Below are positions 11,001 to 21,721 of a stretch of 60,000 bases of DNA, in pieces. This DNA is from Prorocentrum cordatum (taxonomy: Eukaryota > Sar > Dinophyceae > Prorocentrales > Prorocentraceae). Numbering within the stretch: the stretch's first letter is position 1; every line of letters begins with the position of its first letter. The position numbers and the translations under genes are program-made. Where the stretch lies: positions 232,501-292,500 of the forward strand of contig CAUYUJ010000958.1 in assembly GCA_963575745.1 (NCBI GenBank), written 5' to 3'. The notes below the pieces were generated by a model that saw only the letters and a list, made by a program, of their open reading frames with translations, did no database searches and was not told where the DNA came from.

Positions 11001-11115
11001 TGTACATGCTCCTCGACGGCGGCGGCCAGGACGGCCTGGCTCGCCTCGCCGTGCATGGAGCTCCAGGTGTCCGGACGGGTTCTTAAGCCTCCGCGCGGGT
11101 TTAGAGTCCATGTAG
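7813..11115 (+). pseudogene. Element A reverse transcriptase, CCHC knuckle and RNase H
   Basis: This is the longest retroelement frame in the window (about 1100 codons; real homology starts near 8040). RT motifs in order: a GGDRVIGL stretch at about 8450; DAKSFYDSM with the motif A Asp at 8656; SVVQGLRNGT near 8830 (motif B-like); WIDDLML with the catalytic Asp pair at 8932-8937 (motif C, Ile in the variable position). A thumb-like region follows. CPRC at 9997 plus HRHWLC about 50 nt later form a CCHC knuckle. RNase H shows FGDAS (Asp at 10303), KGELRGLELA (Glu), TTDNDE (Asp) and SHVAPSD followed by GNEAADELA (His, Asn, Asp), so all acidic positions are present. The last about 80 codons (Pro- and Arg-rich) are probably out of frame. 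It acts in target-primed reverse transcription. Confidence 0.9.
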
Positions 11116-11314
11116 GGGGGGGGTCGCTCATAGCTCGCGCGATATGGTTTTTTCTCTGGATTCTGGTGTTTGGATTTGCGGGAGTTGCGGGTTCTTTGGG
11201 GAACTCGTTATACGCGGGTTCGCCCAACCCTGCGATCCCCAGCATATTTCCAGGAAGCGGCGTGAGTTTTTGGACCGTTTTGAGAGGGGCCTTAGGCCCA
11301 AGTCCAAACTCTAA
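11105..11314 (+). pseudogene. Element A C-terminal zinc finger, true ORF2 end
   Basis: One frame over from the RT/RNase H frame, WICGSCGFFGEL and CDPQH follow each other, then a basic helix ending RPKSKL and TAA at 11312-11314. A W-x-C-x2-C-G...C arrangement at the extreme C terminus recurs in elements B and D here, which supports the call. The frameshift lies in the proline- and microsatellite-like stretch around 10.9-11.1 kb. Confidence 0.75.
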
Positions 11315-11372
11315 TTTTTTATTTTGGCATGACTACGTCATTGATCCCATTCCCATTCCCATTCCCATTCCT
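11315..11372 (+). other. Element A 3' UTR with hairpin and (CCCATT)n tail
   Basis: After the stop come T-rich sequence, a 5-bp hairpin ATGAC-TAC-GTCAT (11329-11341) and four CCCATT units (11346-11372). Non-LTR elements often end in a 3' hairpin and a short simple-repeat tail, so I place the 3' boundary here. Confidence 0.65.
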
Positions 11373-11758
11373 CCTCCTCCCCTCCGCCGCTGTAGGTGGC
11401 TCCCACCGCGGCCCCCCTCTCGCCCCCCCGCAGCCGTGCTGCTCGCCAAAGGGGGGCGCGGGGGCCCGCCCTTGGGAGCCCCTAGCCCCGCGAGGGCGCC
11501 CGCGGCCGCTGCGAGCCAGCGCTCGCCGCGCGGCTGCTGCCCAGGCCTCCGCAGGGCGGGGGGGCCGCTGCCGCCAGGGGCGGCACTCCGTCGCGCTCGG
11601 GGTCTCGCTCGCCCGCCGGGCGCGCTCGCGACGGCGGAGGCTCCGCGCGGCTGCCCGACGACGCCCTCGCTACGGAGAGGACGTCCAGCGTTTGGCTGGC
11701 CGCCGCGGGTCGTGCCCGCCCGTGTCCAGGAGCGGAGGCAAGATTCGGGGCGCCAGCG
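11373..11758. other. Very GC-rich spacer between elements A and B
   Basis: Long open frames exist in all phases because of the composition. They are rich in Arg, Pro, Gly and Ala, and no domain is seen. Confidence 0.4.
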
Positions 11759-12562
11759 GTGATGAGTGGGCTGGCGTTGCTCCTCGCCAGTGCTGTTTCA
11801 CGCGCAACTTCGGCCCCGCGTGTGCGAGCGAAATCGACCAGGTCGGCCAGGCCCGTCAGGCACCAATCCGCCTCGCCATATGGCGACCGCGACCAGGAAG
11901 AGAGCTTCCTCGGCCTCCTCTCGTCGGTCTTACCGTTGGCTTTGCTACTGATCAGCCCACTGGGATACCTGGATCAACCCTGGCGCTGGCCGCGGATTGC
12001 AGATGCGCTTGATGGCTCTAGGATAGTTGGATCTGGTTTGGCGATGGCCGCCGATTCGGTTGCGTCGGATGTCGGGCACGTCGCGCCCATTGTTCAGGAT
12101 GCGATCCCGCCGCAAGTTGCGCGCGGCTCGTAGAGGAAGTTCACGCGCCCCCGGAGACGAGCAGTCAAGGGCGCCACGCGCCGTGGCTTCCAGATTGCGA
12201 CGTTCAACGGCAGCGGTTGGCCACGACTTCGTGACTTTCTGGATCGTGGTCATGGGTTTCCGCTTGTCCACGCTCAAGAGCTCAAGCTTCGAGGTGGCGA
12301 GCTTGAGCGAGCCCAGAGGCGGGCGTCTGGGCGCGGGTGGAAACCTTTCCTCCCGGAGAGCCTAGCCGCGGGCGCAGGCGCATGCAGCGGTGGAGTTGGC
12401 ATCTTCGTCCGCGCGCATGTTGGAGCAACGTTGCTTGCGGCGTGTGCCCCGACTCACGTGCTGGATCCTGGGCACGTCGTCGCGGTGATGATGCACGGTG
12501 GCCTGCGGCGCGGCTTCGTCGCGGCCGCCGTCTACGCGGGGCAGGGGCCGAAGTTGGCTTGA
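11759..12562 (+). pseudogene. Element B N-terminal part and EEP endonuclease
   Basis: A single frame runs across this stretch, broken by one TAG at 12131-12133. After the TAG it reads FQIATFNGSGWPRLRDFL followed by HAQELKL and SGGVGIFVRAHVG. This spacing matches the first strand, the Glu region and the GGVAI-type strand of EEP endonucleases, and resembles element A. The frame ends at TGA 12560-12562, and the later EEP motifs (DWN, SDH) are not found. The part before the TAG is unrecognised. Confidence 0.65.
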
Positions 12563-13235
12563 GCTGGCGCCCGGCGCCTGCAGATTCTAGGCGCGTGCCT
12601 GGCCCACTACAAGTTGCCCTCTTCGGCATTGATGAAGAATGCTCCCGTAAGTTCATTGGGGGGGGGGGGGGGCTGGACCTCGCTGCAAACGTGCGACCGC
12701 TGGAGGCGCCCTCGCTTGCCATCTGCCTGCCGCCACTGCGCGTGCACGCTCGCTTCGCTTTTGCAGGTGCGGGCGCTCGGCGCGCTGGCTGCCATGGAGG
12801 GGGCGCCCTACTGACAGCATGCGCGAATGGCGCTACTTGGACGCGTTCGTCGCGAAGGAGGGCTTGGAAGGGGAGGGTGGGATCGCGTATGTGCGATAGC
12901 GCGACCATCGTTCTTGCGCGCGCCTCGCCGAGCAGACTTTTGGGCGCGTCGCTGGCCAGCGCCAGTGCGCGTCGCAGTTTCTTGCCGCGTTGGGCGACTA
13001 GGGGGGGGCTTGCCGCCTCCCGCTCTGGGTTGTTCGCGGCGTGGGTCCGAGGGCGCCTGCGCGACCGGCCAGGTCCTGTGCGCGAGTGGTTTAAGCCGAG
13101 GGGTTGGAACATTGCGCAGGTGCGCACATTTCTTGGGCCATCAAGTTCCCCCTCGGACATATGTCAAGTCTAGCGCGAGGAACGGGCGTAGTTCTGGGGG
13201 GCGTCTCGGACGAACCAGGGCTGCAATCGCAGGGC
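12563..13235 (+). pseudogene. Element B linker, heavily shifted
   Basis: GC-rich sequence with coding-like fragments in all three frames and a 15-base G run near 12658-12672 that could cause or mark a frameshift. It sits where the second half of EEP and the pre-RT linker should be. No domain is recognised. Confidence 0.4.
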
Positions 13236-14581
13236 GCCTATGGTGCCTTGGATGATGACATGTTCCAGGGCATGCATCACCTGGCGCCACGTGGACCTCG
13301 GCGCCCTCCACTTGCAATTGCAGAACTGCGACGGGGGGCTCTCCAATTCCCCAGGCGTACTGCTGTGGGGGCGGATCGATTTAGACTTTGTCATTGGGCG
13401 CTGGTGTCCAACGAGGCCATGGCGTGTCTCGGGCGCTTCCTGCGCCCGTGCGAAACCTTCGGGATCTGGCCAATCATTCTTGCGAAAGTCCATGTGGCCC
13501 TCTTGGGGGGGCCCGCGGGTGGCTATCGCCCGACCGCATTGCTTCCGTCAGTCTATCGTGTCTTGGCGGAAGCGCGACTATATTGGTTGCGTTTTTGGGC
13601 TCCCAAACTAAACGGGCGGCGACTTGCCCTGGGGCTGGGGCGACCAACGATTGACGTTGCTGCCCGCGTTCTCGTTCAAACCGAGGCAGGAGGGCGGTTT
13701 CAGACGGAATCCTCGGCGCGCGCGACCGTCGACATTGCCCGCTGTTTTGGCAAATCGCGGTGGCCCACTTTACTTCGCGCTGCCGCGGTGCGCGGATTTC
13801 TAGGCCGGCTTATGATTCTTGCCGTGCGTGTCTGTGTGGGCGAGAGAGGGCTCGCGCGGGGCAATTGTCTCTCTTCGCCCGTGCTCGCCGCCAGAGGCTT
13901 CCTGCCAGGGTGCGCGATGGCCATGCTTGCTTCGCAGTGTGTGATGCTCGCCGCTTTCGGCTCTGCAGGTAATCATGCCTCGTTCTTCCCGCGTACCTTG
14001 GATGTATTTGCTGATGGCATCGCCGTGCCCATGAGAGGGGTCATCACCAAAGTCGGCTTCTGGTCCCGTCAGGGCCTTCGTCTCCTCGTGCACGTCTTGG
14101 TGCTCTTGGGCCCCCCGCCCGCCAGCCACGAGATGGAGGTGGCCAGTGGCGACCCCAAGATTGGGCAGTGGATCAGTTGCAGGCTTCGGTCTCTTGGGTA
14201 TGATATGCGTCTGCTTTGGAGGTCTTGTGAATCGTGGTGGCCCCAGGGGGGGCCATGGCGCTCGCGCGTGGTAGGCAACGAGTTCGGAACACTAACCGTC
14301 GACGTCTTCGATTTTGCGCCTTGAAGAAGGCTGGGGCCCTCCTCGCAAAATTCACGAAGCTGGCGGTGCCGCCTGCAATTAGCTGCGGCCTAGGTGTCCA
14401 TGGAGCGCCGCCTCGGCAAGTCGATCAGACGCGAGCCTGCCAGCGTGCTGCCTGGCATGCGCCAGGTGGAGGCGCATCTAGCTGGCTAACTTCGTGCCTG
14501 CGGGGGTCGTGCTTCGCGGGCCTGCAGGTCGAGGCGTGGGCTGCTCCGTTTGCTCTGCCGCGACTCTGGTGTTACCTGTGA
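13236..14581 (+). pseudogene. Element B reverse transcriptase (motif C altered)
   Basis: In the 13104-14324 frame, PCETFGIWPIILAKVHVALL is followed by a GGPAGGYRPTALLPSVYRV stretch, which fits the RT finger and GGxRPI region. ATVDIARCF near 13730 is motif A, and FADGIAV with Asp at 14013 stands where YxDD is expected, with the second Asp replaced by Gly, so this RT would be inactive. After about 14234 the thumb-like sequence continues in another frame (FCALKKAGALLAKFTKLA, then GVHGAPPRQVDQTR). The element differs clearly from A in sequence, so it is not a duplicate. Confidence 0.75.
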
Positions 14582-15108
14582 GACCCTCCGGGCTGCATCT
14601 CACAATCAAGTAAGGAAGGTCTACGGGGTGGTTCTCCCTGGAGGAACGTTGCAGGCCCCGCTGGGGCCGCCCTGCTCGCCCTCGAGGACCTTCGTTGGAC
14701 TTCGCCTTCTCGCCATAGATGGCGCGCAAACCTCGGTGCCGTTTGGGACTTGCGCAAGGGGGCCCCTGCCGCCATTGGGATCTTGGCCCGTGAGGCCGCG
14801 GTTCGGAGGCTCTGGGAGACGTGGGCCAGTCGGCCTCCGCTTGCTGGTGAACATCGGTGCCCCAGGGGGCCCGCGGGCCACTGGTTTGAACCGGCCAACA
14901 GGCTCCTCATCCTGGTCTTCACCCCAGATCCAGATGACACCGGCAGCGATCTAGGTGATAGCCCGCAGCCAGAGCAGGAACAATTTGGCCCAGAGTCTCT
15001 AGGCAGTGAGCGTGCAGGAACGATTTTAAAGAAGCAGGCGTGCATCGCGCTTTCTCGCCTTTCAGTCGGGAGCTTGTGGGCGTCGAACTGACTTGACGTG
15101 GCCGCGGT
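14582..15108 (+). pseudogene. Element B connection between RT and RNase H
   Basis: The coding-like stretch LRKGAPAAIGILAREAAVRR with a following Trp-rich helix (about 14745-14835) fits the connection domain of large LINE ORFs. The rest is degenerate. Confidence 0.45.
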
Positions 15109-16120
15109 GTGGGCGCCAAGAATGCGACCTATATCACATTGTGGACTTGCGCGCGCCTTGATCCTGAACGTACCGCGTACATGCATGATGCCGATTTTCG
15201 AGGCTTTCCTGCGCAGTCGCCCACGAGTCTTCCTTGGACGCGTGGCCTGGTCAGCGGGGCATGCTTCCCCCCGCTGCCGCAGCGGGGCGACAGCGGCACA
15301 TGGCGCATCGTGTGCGGAGATCCCCATGGCATCGCAGGACACGAATATACCGACGGCGCACGTCGGCGCATGTGGCGTTGGCATGAGGCGAACTCGAGCT
15401 GGATGAGATTTCGCACGCCGTCGAGGCATGAGACAGGGCGTAAATACTCTTGTTTTCGGAGTCTTACCAGGCCCCTCCAGTCCTCTCTTAGGGCGGAGCT
15501 CTATGCGTTCCTGAAGGTTTTGCAGGTTCGTTTGCTCCCTGATGTAGTCCACGCGGGCTACGCATTGCTTCTAGATGGGATCTCCCGTGGCCCTCAATGG
15601 CGCCATTCCCCCAGGCGCTTAAATTTGGACGAGTGGGATGCCAGTTTGGAGAAAATCCGCGAGTTAGGAGGCCTCGAATCAGGGATCGCGACCAACCTCG
15701 TCATATGCCACCAGCGGGAGAGAGAGACCCACGCCGTGGGCAACCGATGGGCTGACTTCGCGGCCTGTAGCGGTAGAGACTTACACGCCACCATGAGCTC
15801 GATCGCAGAGCTTTGCGCCGAGCAATGCAGGAGCTTGCTTGGATGGCAGTGTCACGCTTTTCTTCGTTTTCAGGCCGGACAGCGTTTTGACGCGAGGCCC
15901 CGCGCCAAACCGAGAGTCAGGCCGAAGAGGCCCGAATATTTCGATGTGGTAGAGACCTCCCCAGAGCTGCGCCACGTTTTTGGCCCTGTCGGCGGCCGTG
16001 CGACCTGGCAATGCTCCTATTGTAGATTGGGCTCGAAGCAGGAGAGGTCCCGTAATCGTCTCCCCTTGCTTGCTTGCCCTGCTCGCGTGCGCGCCGCCAA
16101 AAGCTCTTTGGCTGGTGAGC
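15109..16120 (+). pseudogene. Element B RNase H and C-terminal zinc finger
   Basis: RNase H signs are in order: YTDGARR (Asp at 15352), SLRAELYAFLKVL (Glu at 15496), YALLLDGISRG (Asp, about 15570) and CHQRERETHAVGNRWADFAA (His, Asn, Asp, about 15710-15770). All expected catalytic positions are present. A zinc finger follows near 16008 (WQCSYC, then a Cys about 20 residues later), as in elements A and D. RNase H would remove the RNA template during retrotransposition. The open frame runs on to 16797, but the last 200 codons look like unrelated GC-rich sequence. Confidence 0.75.
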
Positions 16121-17070
16121 CTTCTCCTGCTCCTGGCGCCCCTTGTGACGTCACTTGCGGCCAAGCTAGCAGGAAACGGCCCGCCATCCGAGAAAGGGAA
16201 CTTGGTCCTCCTGCTTGTGGTGACCACGCCTCCTCATCCTCGGTTTTCGTTCGTTCGGTGCGCTCTCGGGTTGGACCTCTCGACCCAGTTGAAGTTGAAA
16301 TGGGCGCCCCCCCCCGCCCAGAGAGGTTGGTCTCGCAGTGTCTTGAATGGGGGGATGCGCGACATGTCCGTCCCAGGGTGAGGTTCGAACCCGTAGTTTC
16401 TGTCCGTGACACTGCAGCAGCCGATCGAGACCAGGCGATCTCAGATCTGGCCCCCGGGCGATATGGACCCGCCTCCCGCCCGGACAAGAGGCGGGAGACA
16501 GGCGGCCAGTATCGGCGCAGGCCGACACTTGCCGCCTCCACCATCCCCGCTCGCCCTCTGCCGCAAACGGGCCCCGCCCCCGCGGATGCCGCCGGGGGCC
16601 ACGGGCTCTGGGTAGCCAGTGGTCAGTGCTGTCTGTGTGTTTATGGCGGGTTTTTCCACCGCGGGCACTGCTGGGCTTCTAATGATCGACTGTCCCTCGG
16701 CCGACCCAGCGTGCAAGATGTCAGGAATAACCGCTCAGAACCGCCGTCTTTATCGTGCTGGGTATCACCCAACCGACGAGGGGAGCTCGGGGTCTAGGCG
16801 ACTCCCGCCTCCTCGACCGTTGCGTGTTCGCGGCCCTGACGTCACCTGGGTCAGGCCCGTGGGCCGTGGATGTGTCTCAGCGGAGGTTGAAGGGGACTGG
16901 TGCCGCGAGAGAGGAGCGCCCCGTCGGTGTGCCCCCCGAGGCTCTGCCAACCTTCGCGTCTCCTTCTCCTCCACTTTTTCTTGCTGTGCCAGGGCCTTTC
17001 CCGTGATCCTACAGGTGGGGGAAGCCGGTTTTTTGGCGCCTGAGGATTCGGGCTTCCGAGCCCCCTTTCT
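16121..17070. other. GC-rich stretch after element B, no domain recognised
   Basis: Open frames of 60-200 codons overlap in several phases with Pro/Arg/Gly-rich content. It could hold the 3' end of B and the 5' part of C, but I see no motif. Confidence 0.35.
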
Positions 17071-17071
17071 T

Positions 17072-18561
17072 CTGTGCCCGCCTGGCGCTGGGTTACCTGC
17101 GCGGCGTCGCCAATGCAGTGCGACATTCTTCCCGACGCTGTTGATTCTGAGGGTGTCTCACCAGATTTTGAAGTCGGGAATCTCGTCCCGTCTGGAGGCT
17201 TGGACTGTGCAAGACGGGCTTCAAGGGCTTATCCTGGGTTTGTCTCGTGGGGGTCAGGTGATGGGCATGGTCACTCTATGCAGTCAGGCGCTCGAGATAG
17301 GCCGTGACAGGTTTGATCGAGTTGCTGTGGCGCCGGCAGACATTTCCAGCCACCGCGAAAATTCATGCTTCAGCGGGATTGGCATGGGTCTCGCCGCTCG
17401 TGGCCCGGAAGACTGCGAGATAGGAGCTCTGGCGCAGCTGCATGTCTTGCCGACAGTTTCGAGAGATGTGGTGGGTGGGAGAACGGAGGATATTTCAGGA
17501 GGCGAGGGTCGCAGGCGGGAGCTCCAACAAGGGGCATGCTTGCGAGAGTATCCGTTGAGGACGCTGCATCGTGGTGCCAAGAAAAGTGGCCAAGGCAGTC
17601 GGTGGGAATACGCGTGGGTTCTCGTAAGTTGTGCCCGGCAGCTTGGAGCGACAATATATTTACTTTTGCCGAGATGGCTATCCGAGGCTATCCGAATAAT
17701 GGCTATCTGAAGGCTACTTGGAGCGAGAGTTATCTGAGGCTATCCGAATGATGGCTGAATGGGAGACCCAAAAGAACCATCACTTCTTGAGGCTGAAGAA
17801 TCCATTCGGAAAGTCATCACATCGCCGAGCACTTGGTATCTGGAGGCGAATTTTAGAGACTCAGACAACCACGTGTTGAAGATAGTTCCGTCTCTCCGAA
17901 TCCTAGGGCCCTTCATCTGCTGCAATGGGAGCGCCGCGCCGGGGAAGACATTGCAAAGACGGATCTGACCATAAGAAAGGTGTTCTTCCTCAACGCCAAA
18001 TTTTTGTTTAACACCTTGAACCCGATCAACGCTAGGGTCAAGACGCTAGACTGCATAGTAGGCGCAATCCTGAGAGCCTCTAGTGCCTCGTGGGCCCCCA
18101 GCATCAAAGCAGCCAAGAAAATGGATGCCCTTCATTTCATCATGATCTGCTGGATGAGTAATTAGGATCCGCAAGCGCCTCGAAGAGGCCCCGGAGGTGT
18201 ACAATGCTCGGAGAGCCCGTCAGGTCAGGGACGTGCCACGGACCCAGTGTAGCAGAATTCATGCTGAGGCGTGTCTCAGCTGGTGGAGCCACCTCCAGCG
18301 TCATCAGAGCAATTGTCTTGTGGTTCTGACGACGGCCCAAGGTTTCGACTGGGTCTCCCAAAATCGGTTTGTGCGGGATTCCCCGAGCTCTCGTTCCTCC
18401 AAGACCTACACTAGGTCTGCCCGGGGCCGCGTCCTTAGGTGGGACCAGATCGGCTGGACTCAGAACTTTAACCCAGAAGGCTCGGGAGATCCTAAGCGTC
18501 TCTGGGAGCTCGCGGGTCTGCTTTTGACAGAGATGAAGATCAGGGTGCACGAGCCTCCCTA
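17072..18561 (+). pseudogene. Non-LTR element C: RT palm, thumb and C-terminal fragment
   Basis: This is a different RT lineage. In one frame (to about 17400) VAVAPADISSHRENS fits motif A. In the next, GSQAGAPTRGML is a QG.P.S-like motif B, and AAWSDNIFTFAEMA (about 17640-17680) stands in the YADD position as a W-S-D-N variant. Then LRILGPFICCNGSA (about 17890) is the YLG...G thumb motif of LINE RTs. A further shift gives a thumb helix (about 17970-18165) with RVKTLDCIVGAILR and SWAPSIKAAKKMDALHF. The last frame (about 18180-18561) has Trp-rich ACLSWWSHLQRHQ and GRVLRWDQIGW as in the C-terminal part of such ORFs. There are at least three frameshifts. No RNase H or endonuclease is seen. Confidence 0.65.
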
Positions 18562-19020
18562 GTCTGATGTGCTGTACTGTGTTACCCGCCACCCCATCGA
18601 TCCCCTCCGTCTCGTCGAGTCCTCGTCGCCTCGTCGAGTCCTTGGCGTAGTCGTCGTATCGTATCGCATCGTATCGTATCCCCTCCGCCTCGTCGAGTCC
18701 TTGTCTTCGTCGTCGTCGTCGCCGCCCCTCTGCTCCGTGGTCGCAACGGTTCCCTGACGTGGGCCCCCCCGGGGCTCAGAGCCACTTCCACGGTAGGTCT
18801 TTTTGTCAAGTCGTTTTCTCAGGCCCCTGGGGGCGAACAAGCGGGAATTGGCTGCGCGATGTTCTGCGACGCCCAGATGCGAGGGTCCAGAGACCTCCTC
18901 CCTCCGTCCGTGCCGACACTCCAGGTTCGGGGTGATGCAGATGACCGTCGGCGTGCTGCTGAGGCGGTCCTCCTCAGCGCTGGGGACACGCGGGGGTGCA
19001 TCCTGTTTGCTGGATTTCCA
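18562..19020. repeat. CGTCGAGTCCT / TCGTATCG short tandem repeats and spacer
   Basis: CTCGTCGAGTCCTCGTCGCC recurs three times between 18606 and 18700, and CGTATCG/CGCATCG units sit near 18655-18680. The rest to 19020 shows no gene. Confidence 0.6.
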
Positions 19021-19028
19021 GGCAACGA

Positions 19029-19571
19029 TTGCAGGAGGAGAAGGGAGTAAGAGGAGGGGCGGATAGAGGAGGAGGAGAAGGAGGAGGAGAAGGAGGAGGA
19101 GGTGGTGGCGGAAGAGGAGGAGGTGGAGGAGGAGGAGGACGAGGAGGAGGACGAGGAGGAACAGGAGGAGGAAGAGGAGCAGGAGGAGAAGGAGAAGGAG
19201 GAGGAGGAGGAGGAGGAGGAGGAGGAGGAGGAGGAGGAGCGGAGGGAGGAGGAGGAGGAGGTGGTGGCGAAAGAGGAGGATGAGTTGGAGGGGAAGAGGA
19301 GGAGGAGGAGGACGGAGGAGGAGGAGGGAGGAGGATGAGGAGGAGGAGGGAGGAGGAGAGGAGAGGTGGTGGCGGAAGAGGAGGATGAGGAGGAAGGGGA
19401 GGAGAGGAGGAGACGAGGAGGAGGAGGACGAGGAGGAGGAGGAGGAGGACGTGGAGGAGGAGGAGGGAGGAGGAGAGAGGAGGAGGAGGAGGAGGAGAGG
19501 AGGAGGAGGAGGAGGAGGAGGAGAAGGAGGAGGAGGACGAGGAGGAGGAGGAGGAGGAGGATTGGGTGGAG
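19029..19571. repeat. (GGA)n polypurine array, about 540 bp
   Basis: Almost uninterrupted purine on the plus strand, GGA units with GAGGTGG and GACGAGG variants. Mirror symmetry and purine purity make triplex (H-DNA) formation plausible. The ORFs (poly-Gly/Glu/Arg, or poly-Ser/Pro/Leu on the minus strand) are artefacts. Confidence 0.95.
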
Positions 19572-20507
19572 TAGGAGGAGAAGGATTTGCCACCAACTCC
19601 TGCATTTGTTGTTTGCCCTTTTGGGCCTCCGCGGGGGCCATCGTCGCCACGGCCATATTCGCCTCGAAATTCGAGTCAGAATGCGCTTCAGAAAAGGTCC
19701 AGGAGTCGGTGTTGAGAGGCTGGGTGACGCCATGTGATCTCTGCGTTGGTCTGGGGCCATAGGTGGTGCTTCTTGGGGGACACGATCCGTGTGAATAGTG
19801 TGCCGACATTTGCTGGTGGACGCTATGCGGTCCCGCCAGCCTCCTTCGCTTTCCTCCGTACATCCTGTCTCCAACCTCCCCTGCCTGAGTCTTTTCTCAT
19901 TCTTCCTTCTGCCTGTACGTATTCTCGCTTCTCCCTCCTCCCTCTTCCTGCTCGTTCCTCTTTCCGCCCTGCATGTGTTCGCGAACGAGAGCCGATGGCT
20001 GCTTGCGACCCTTAACCTGGGTTCCCCTGGATCTTTCTTTGGGTTCCCCGTCCCTGGGAACTCTGAGTTCTGGGGGGTCCTGGGGTTCGATTGGCTCTTT
20101 GCGTTGCGTTGCGTTGTGTTGCACTGCGTTAGTTTGCGTCGAACGTTCATGTGATTGCTTCGTGCTTCACATTGCCTTTGTTCACATTGTTCTACTATGC
20201 CTTGAACTGTACTTCATCGCATTGCCTTGCACTTGCTTCGCTCACTTCTGCTTCTAATGCTTCGCGTTCCATTGTCCTCGCATCCGGTTTCCATGGTAAT
20301 GTGCTGCATTGCGTTGCCATTGCACCGATTGCATTTCTTTTATCGTTTGGCAGTTCTTCGGATTGACTTGTATGGTAGCGTCCTTATGCGTCTCTGCTCG
20401 GTCCACGTTGTTGATAGTTCTTCACCTTCTGTTCAAAGCCTTTCTGGGTGTCTACTGCAGTGGAACTGCGAGCTTGTCGTGTCAAGGGCTGCGGCTTGCT
20501 GGAAGTT
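19572..20507. other. Mixed to T-rich stretch, no gene recognised
   Basis: Pyrimidine-rich from 19850 to 19980. A short GCGTT/GTGTT repeat lies at 20098-20130, followed by T-rich sequence with recurrent CATTGCCTT phrases to 20380. Nothing supports a protein. Confidence 0.4.
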
Positions 20508-20530
20508 ACGCGCGCGCGAAGCGCGCGTGT
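20508..20530. repeat. GC hairpin with GAA loop
   Basis: ACGCGCGCGC, loop GAA, GCGCGCGTGT: a 10-position stem with one G.T pair. It precedes the TCTG/TACG array by 50 bp, and its sister at 22321-22361 precedes the next array. Confidence 0.9.
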
Positions 20531-20578
20531 GGCCAAAGAGGGCCCTATCAGAGGGACGATATGGACCCAAGTGGGGGA

Positions 20579-20712
20579 ACTGTCTGCCTGTCTGTCTGCC
20601 TGTCTGCCTGCCTGTATGTATGTATGCATGTACGTACGTACGTACGTACGTACGTATGTAGTTATGTATATGTATAGGCGCATACGTGTATACGTAAACA
20701 CACATGTAGGCG

Positions 20713-20752
<40 letters not shown>
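20579..20752. repeat. TCTG / TATG / TACG / TA microsatellite
   Basis: CTGT units (to about 20612), TATG and TACG (20612-20690), then CATA/CACA and a TA run of about 34 bp (20717-20750). A 13-base G run follows at about 20765. Confidence 0.95.
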
Positions 20753-20753
<1 letters not shown>

Positions 20754-20869
20754 CGGAGTATGCCGGGGGGGGGGGGCGGGCCGGTGCCTGTTCCCCCCAT
20801 GGGTGCCCGCCTGGGTCTGTGGGGGGGTTCCAGAGGTGTCCCGAGGCGACCCGGGCCCGCCGCAAAGCA

Positions 20870-21720
20870 GGCCACGACAGGCTCATAGGGGGCCCCGAGA
20901 GGGCCCAGGGCGGTCCCAAGAGGCCCAGAAGACACCCAACACGCTCCAGGACGGACCCAAGAGGCTCCCCAAGAGGGCCCTGGGAGGCTGAATCCATTTC
21001 TTTTCCCAGGACTCTTGTGAAGGATTTTGGCGTTCTCGCTTTTCCCGCTTCCCAGCGCTCCCTCACGGCCTCGGAGGCCCTTCGGATCGCTCCAAGACAG
21101 CCCACGATGCCCCGAAGAGGGCCCCAAGACGGCACAGGAGACTTCCCGGACAACCCCAGTGTGCTCCAAGAGCGCCCTAAGAGGGGGCCCAGAGGTGTCC
21201 CGAGGCGGCCCAGGCTCGCCGCGTCCCGAGAGGGCCCAAGACGCTCCCAAGAGGCCCTGCAGACGGCCAAGCTGCCCTCAAGACGGCCGACGAGGACTCC
21301 AACAAGTTCCAGGACGGACTCAAGAGCCTCCCCAAGAGGGCCCTGGGAGGCTGAATTCATTAATGTTTGTAGAATTTTTGCAGGTTTTTGGCGTTCTCGC
21401 CTTCCCCGCTTCCCAGCGCTCCCTCACGGCCTCGGAGGCCCTTCGGATCGCTCCACGACGGCCCACGAGGCCCCGAAGAGGGCCCCAAGACGGTCCAGGA
21501 AGCTCCCGAGACAACCCAAGTGTTCCCCAAGGGCTCCTCAAGAGGGGGCCCAGAGGGGGACCGCCAACCGATATTTTGAGGTCTCTGGCCCTAGAGGCCC
21601 CAAGTAGGCTCCTGGAGGCTACCACGGGGCTCCCACGAAGCCCCGTCAGGCGCCCAAGAGGCTCCCAGGAAGCCCTAAGAGACCCCCAAGGGGCTCCCAG
21701 GGCACGCCCAAGAGCCCCCC
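20870..21720. repeat. Family RA, tandem pair of about 361-bp units
   Basis: GGCCCCAAGAGG-type units surround two copies of a conserved block GGCGTTCTCGC..CCCGCTTCCCAGCG followed by CTCCCTCACGGCCTCGGAGG (starting 21029 and 21390). The offset is 361 bp. On the minus strand the block is the same core found at 39.47 and 59.43 kb. The long ORFs here are repeat by-products. Confidence 0.85.
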
Positions 21721-21721
21721 T

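Larger units (their letters stand above)
1721..11372 (+). mobile_element. Non-LTR (LINE-type) retrotransposon A, degenerate and interrupted
   Basis: In order: a zinc-ribbon/coiled-coil ORF1 (1721-2797), an EEP endonuclease (about 2960-3700), a linker, a satellite-like interruption (about 4640-7220), reverse transcriptase (about 8200-9200), a CCHC knuckle near 10000, RNase H (about 10280-10740), a second zinc finger (11105-11314), a short 3' UTR with a hairpin and a (CCCATT)n tail. This domain order is known for EEP-type LINEs. There are at least four frame changes plus an in-frame TGA, so the copy is dead. The 5' end is uncertain. Confidence 0.85.

Noticed and set aside
16376-16396. GGTTCGAACCC like a tRNA T-loop
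   Set aside because: No matching T-stem, anticodon arm or acceptor stem nearby; it is part of an open frame after element B.
18559-20150. Long Pro/Leu/Ser minus-strand ORFs
   Set aside because: They are produced by the GGA polypurine array; the flanking parts have no domain.
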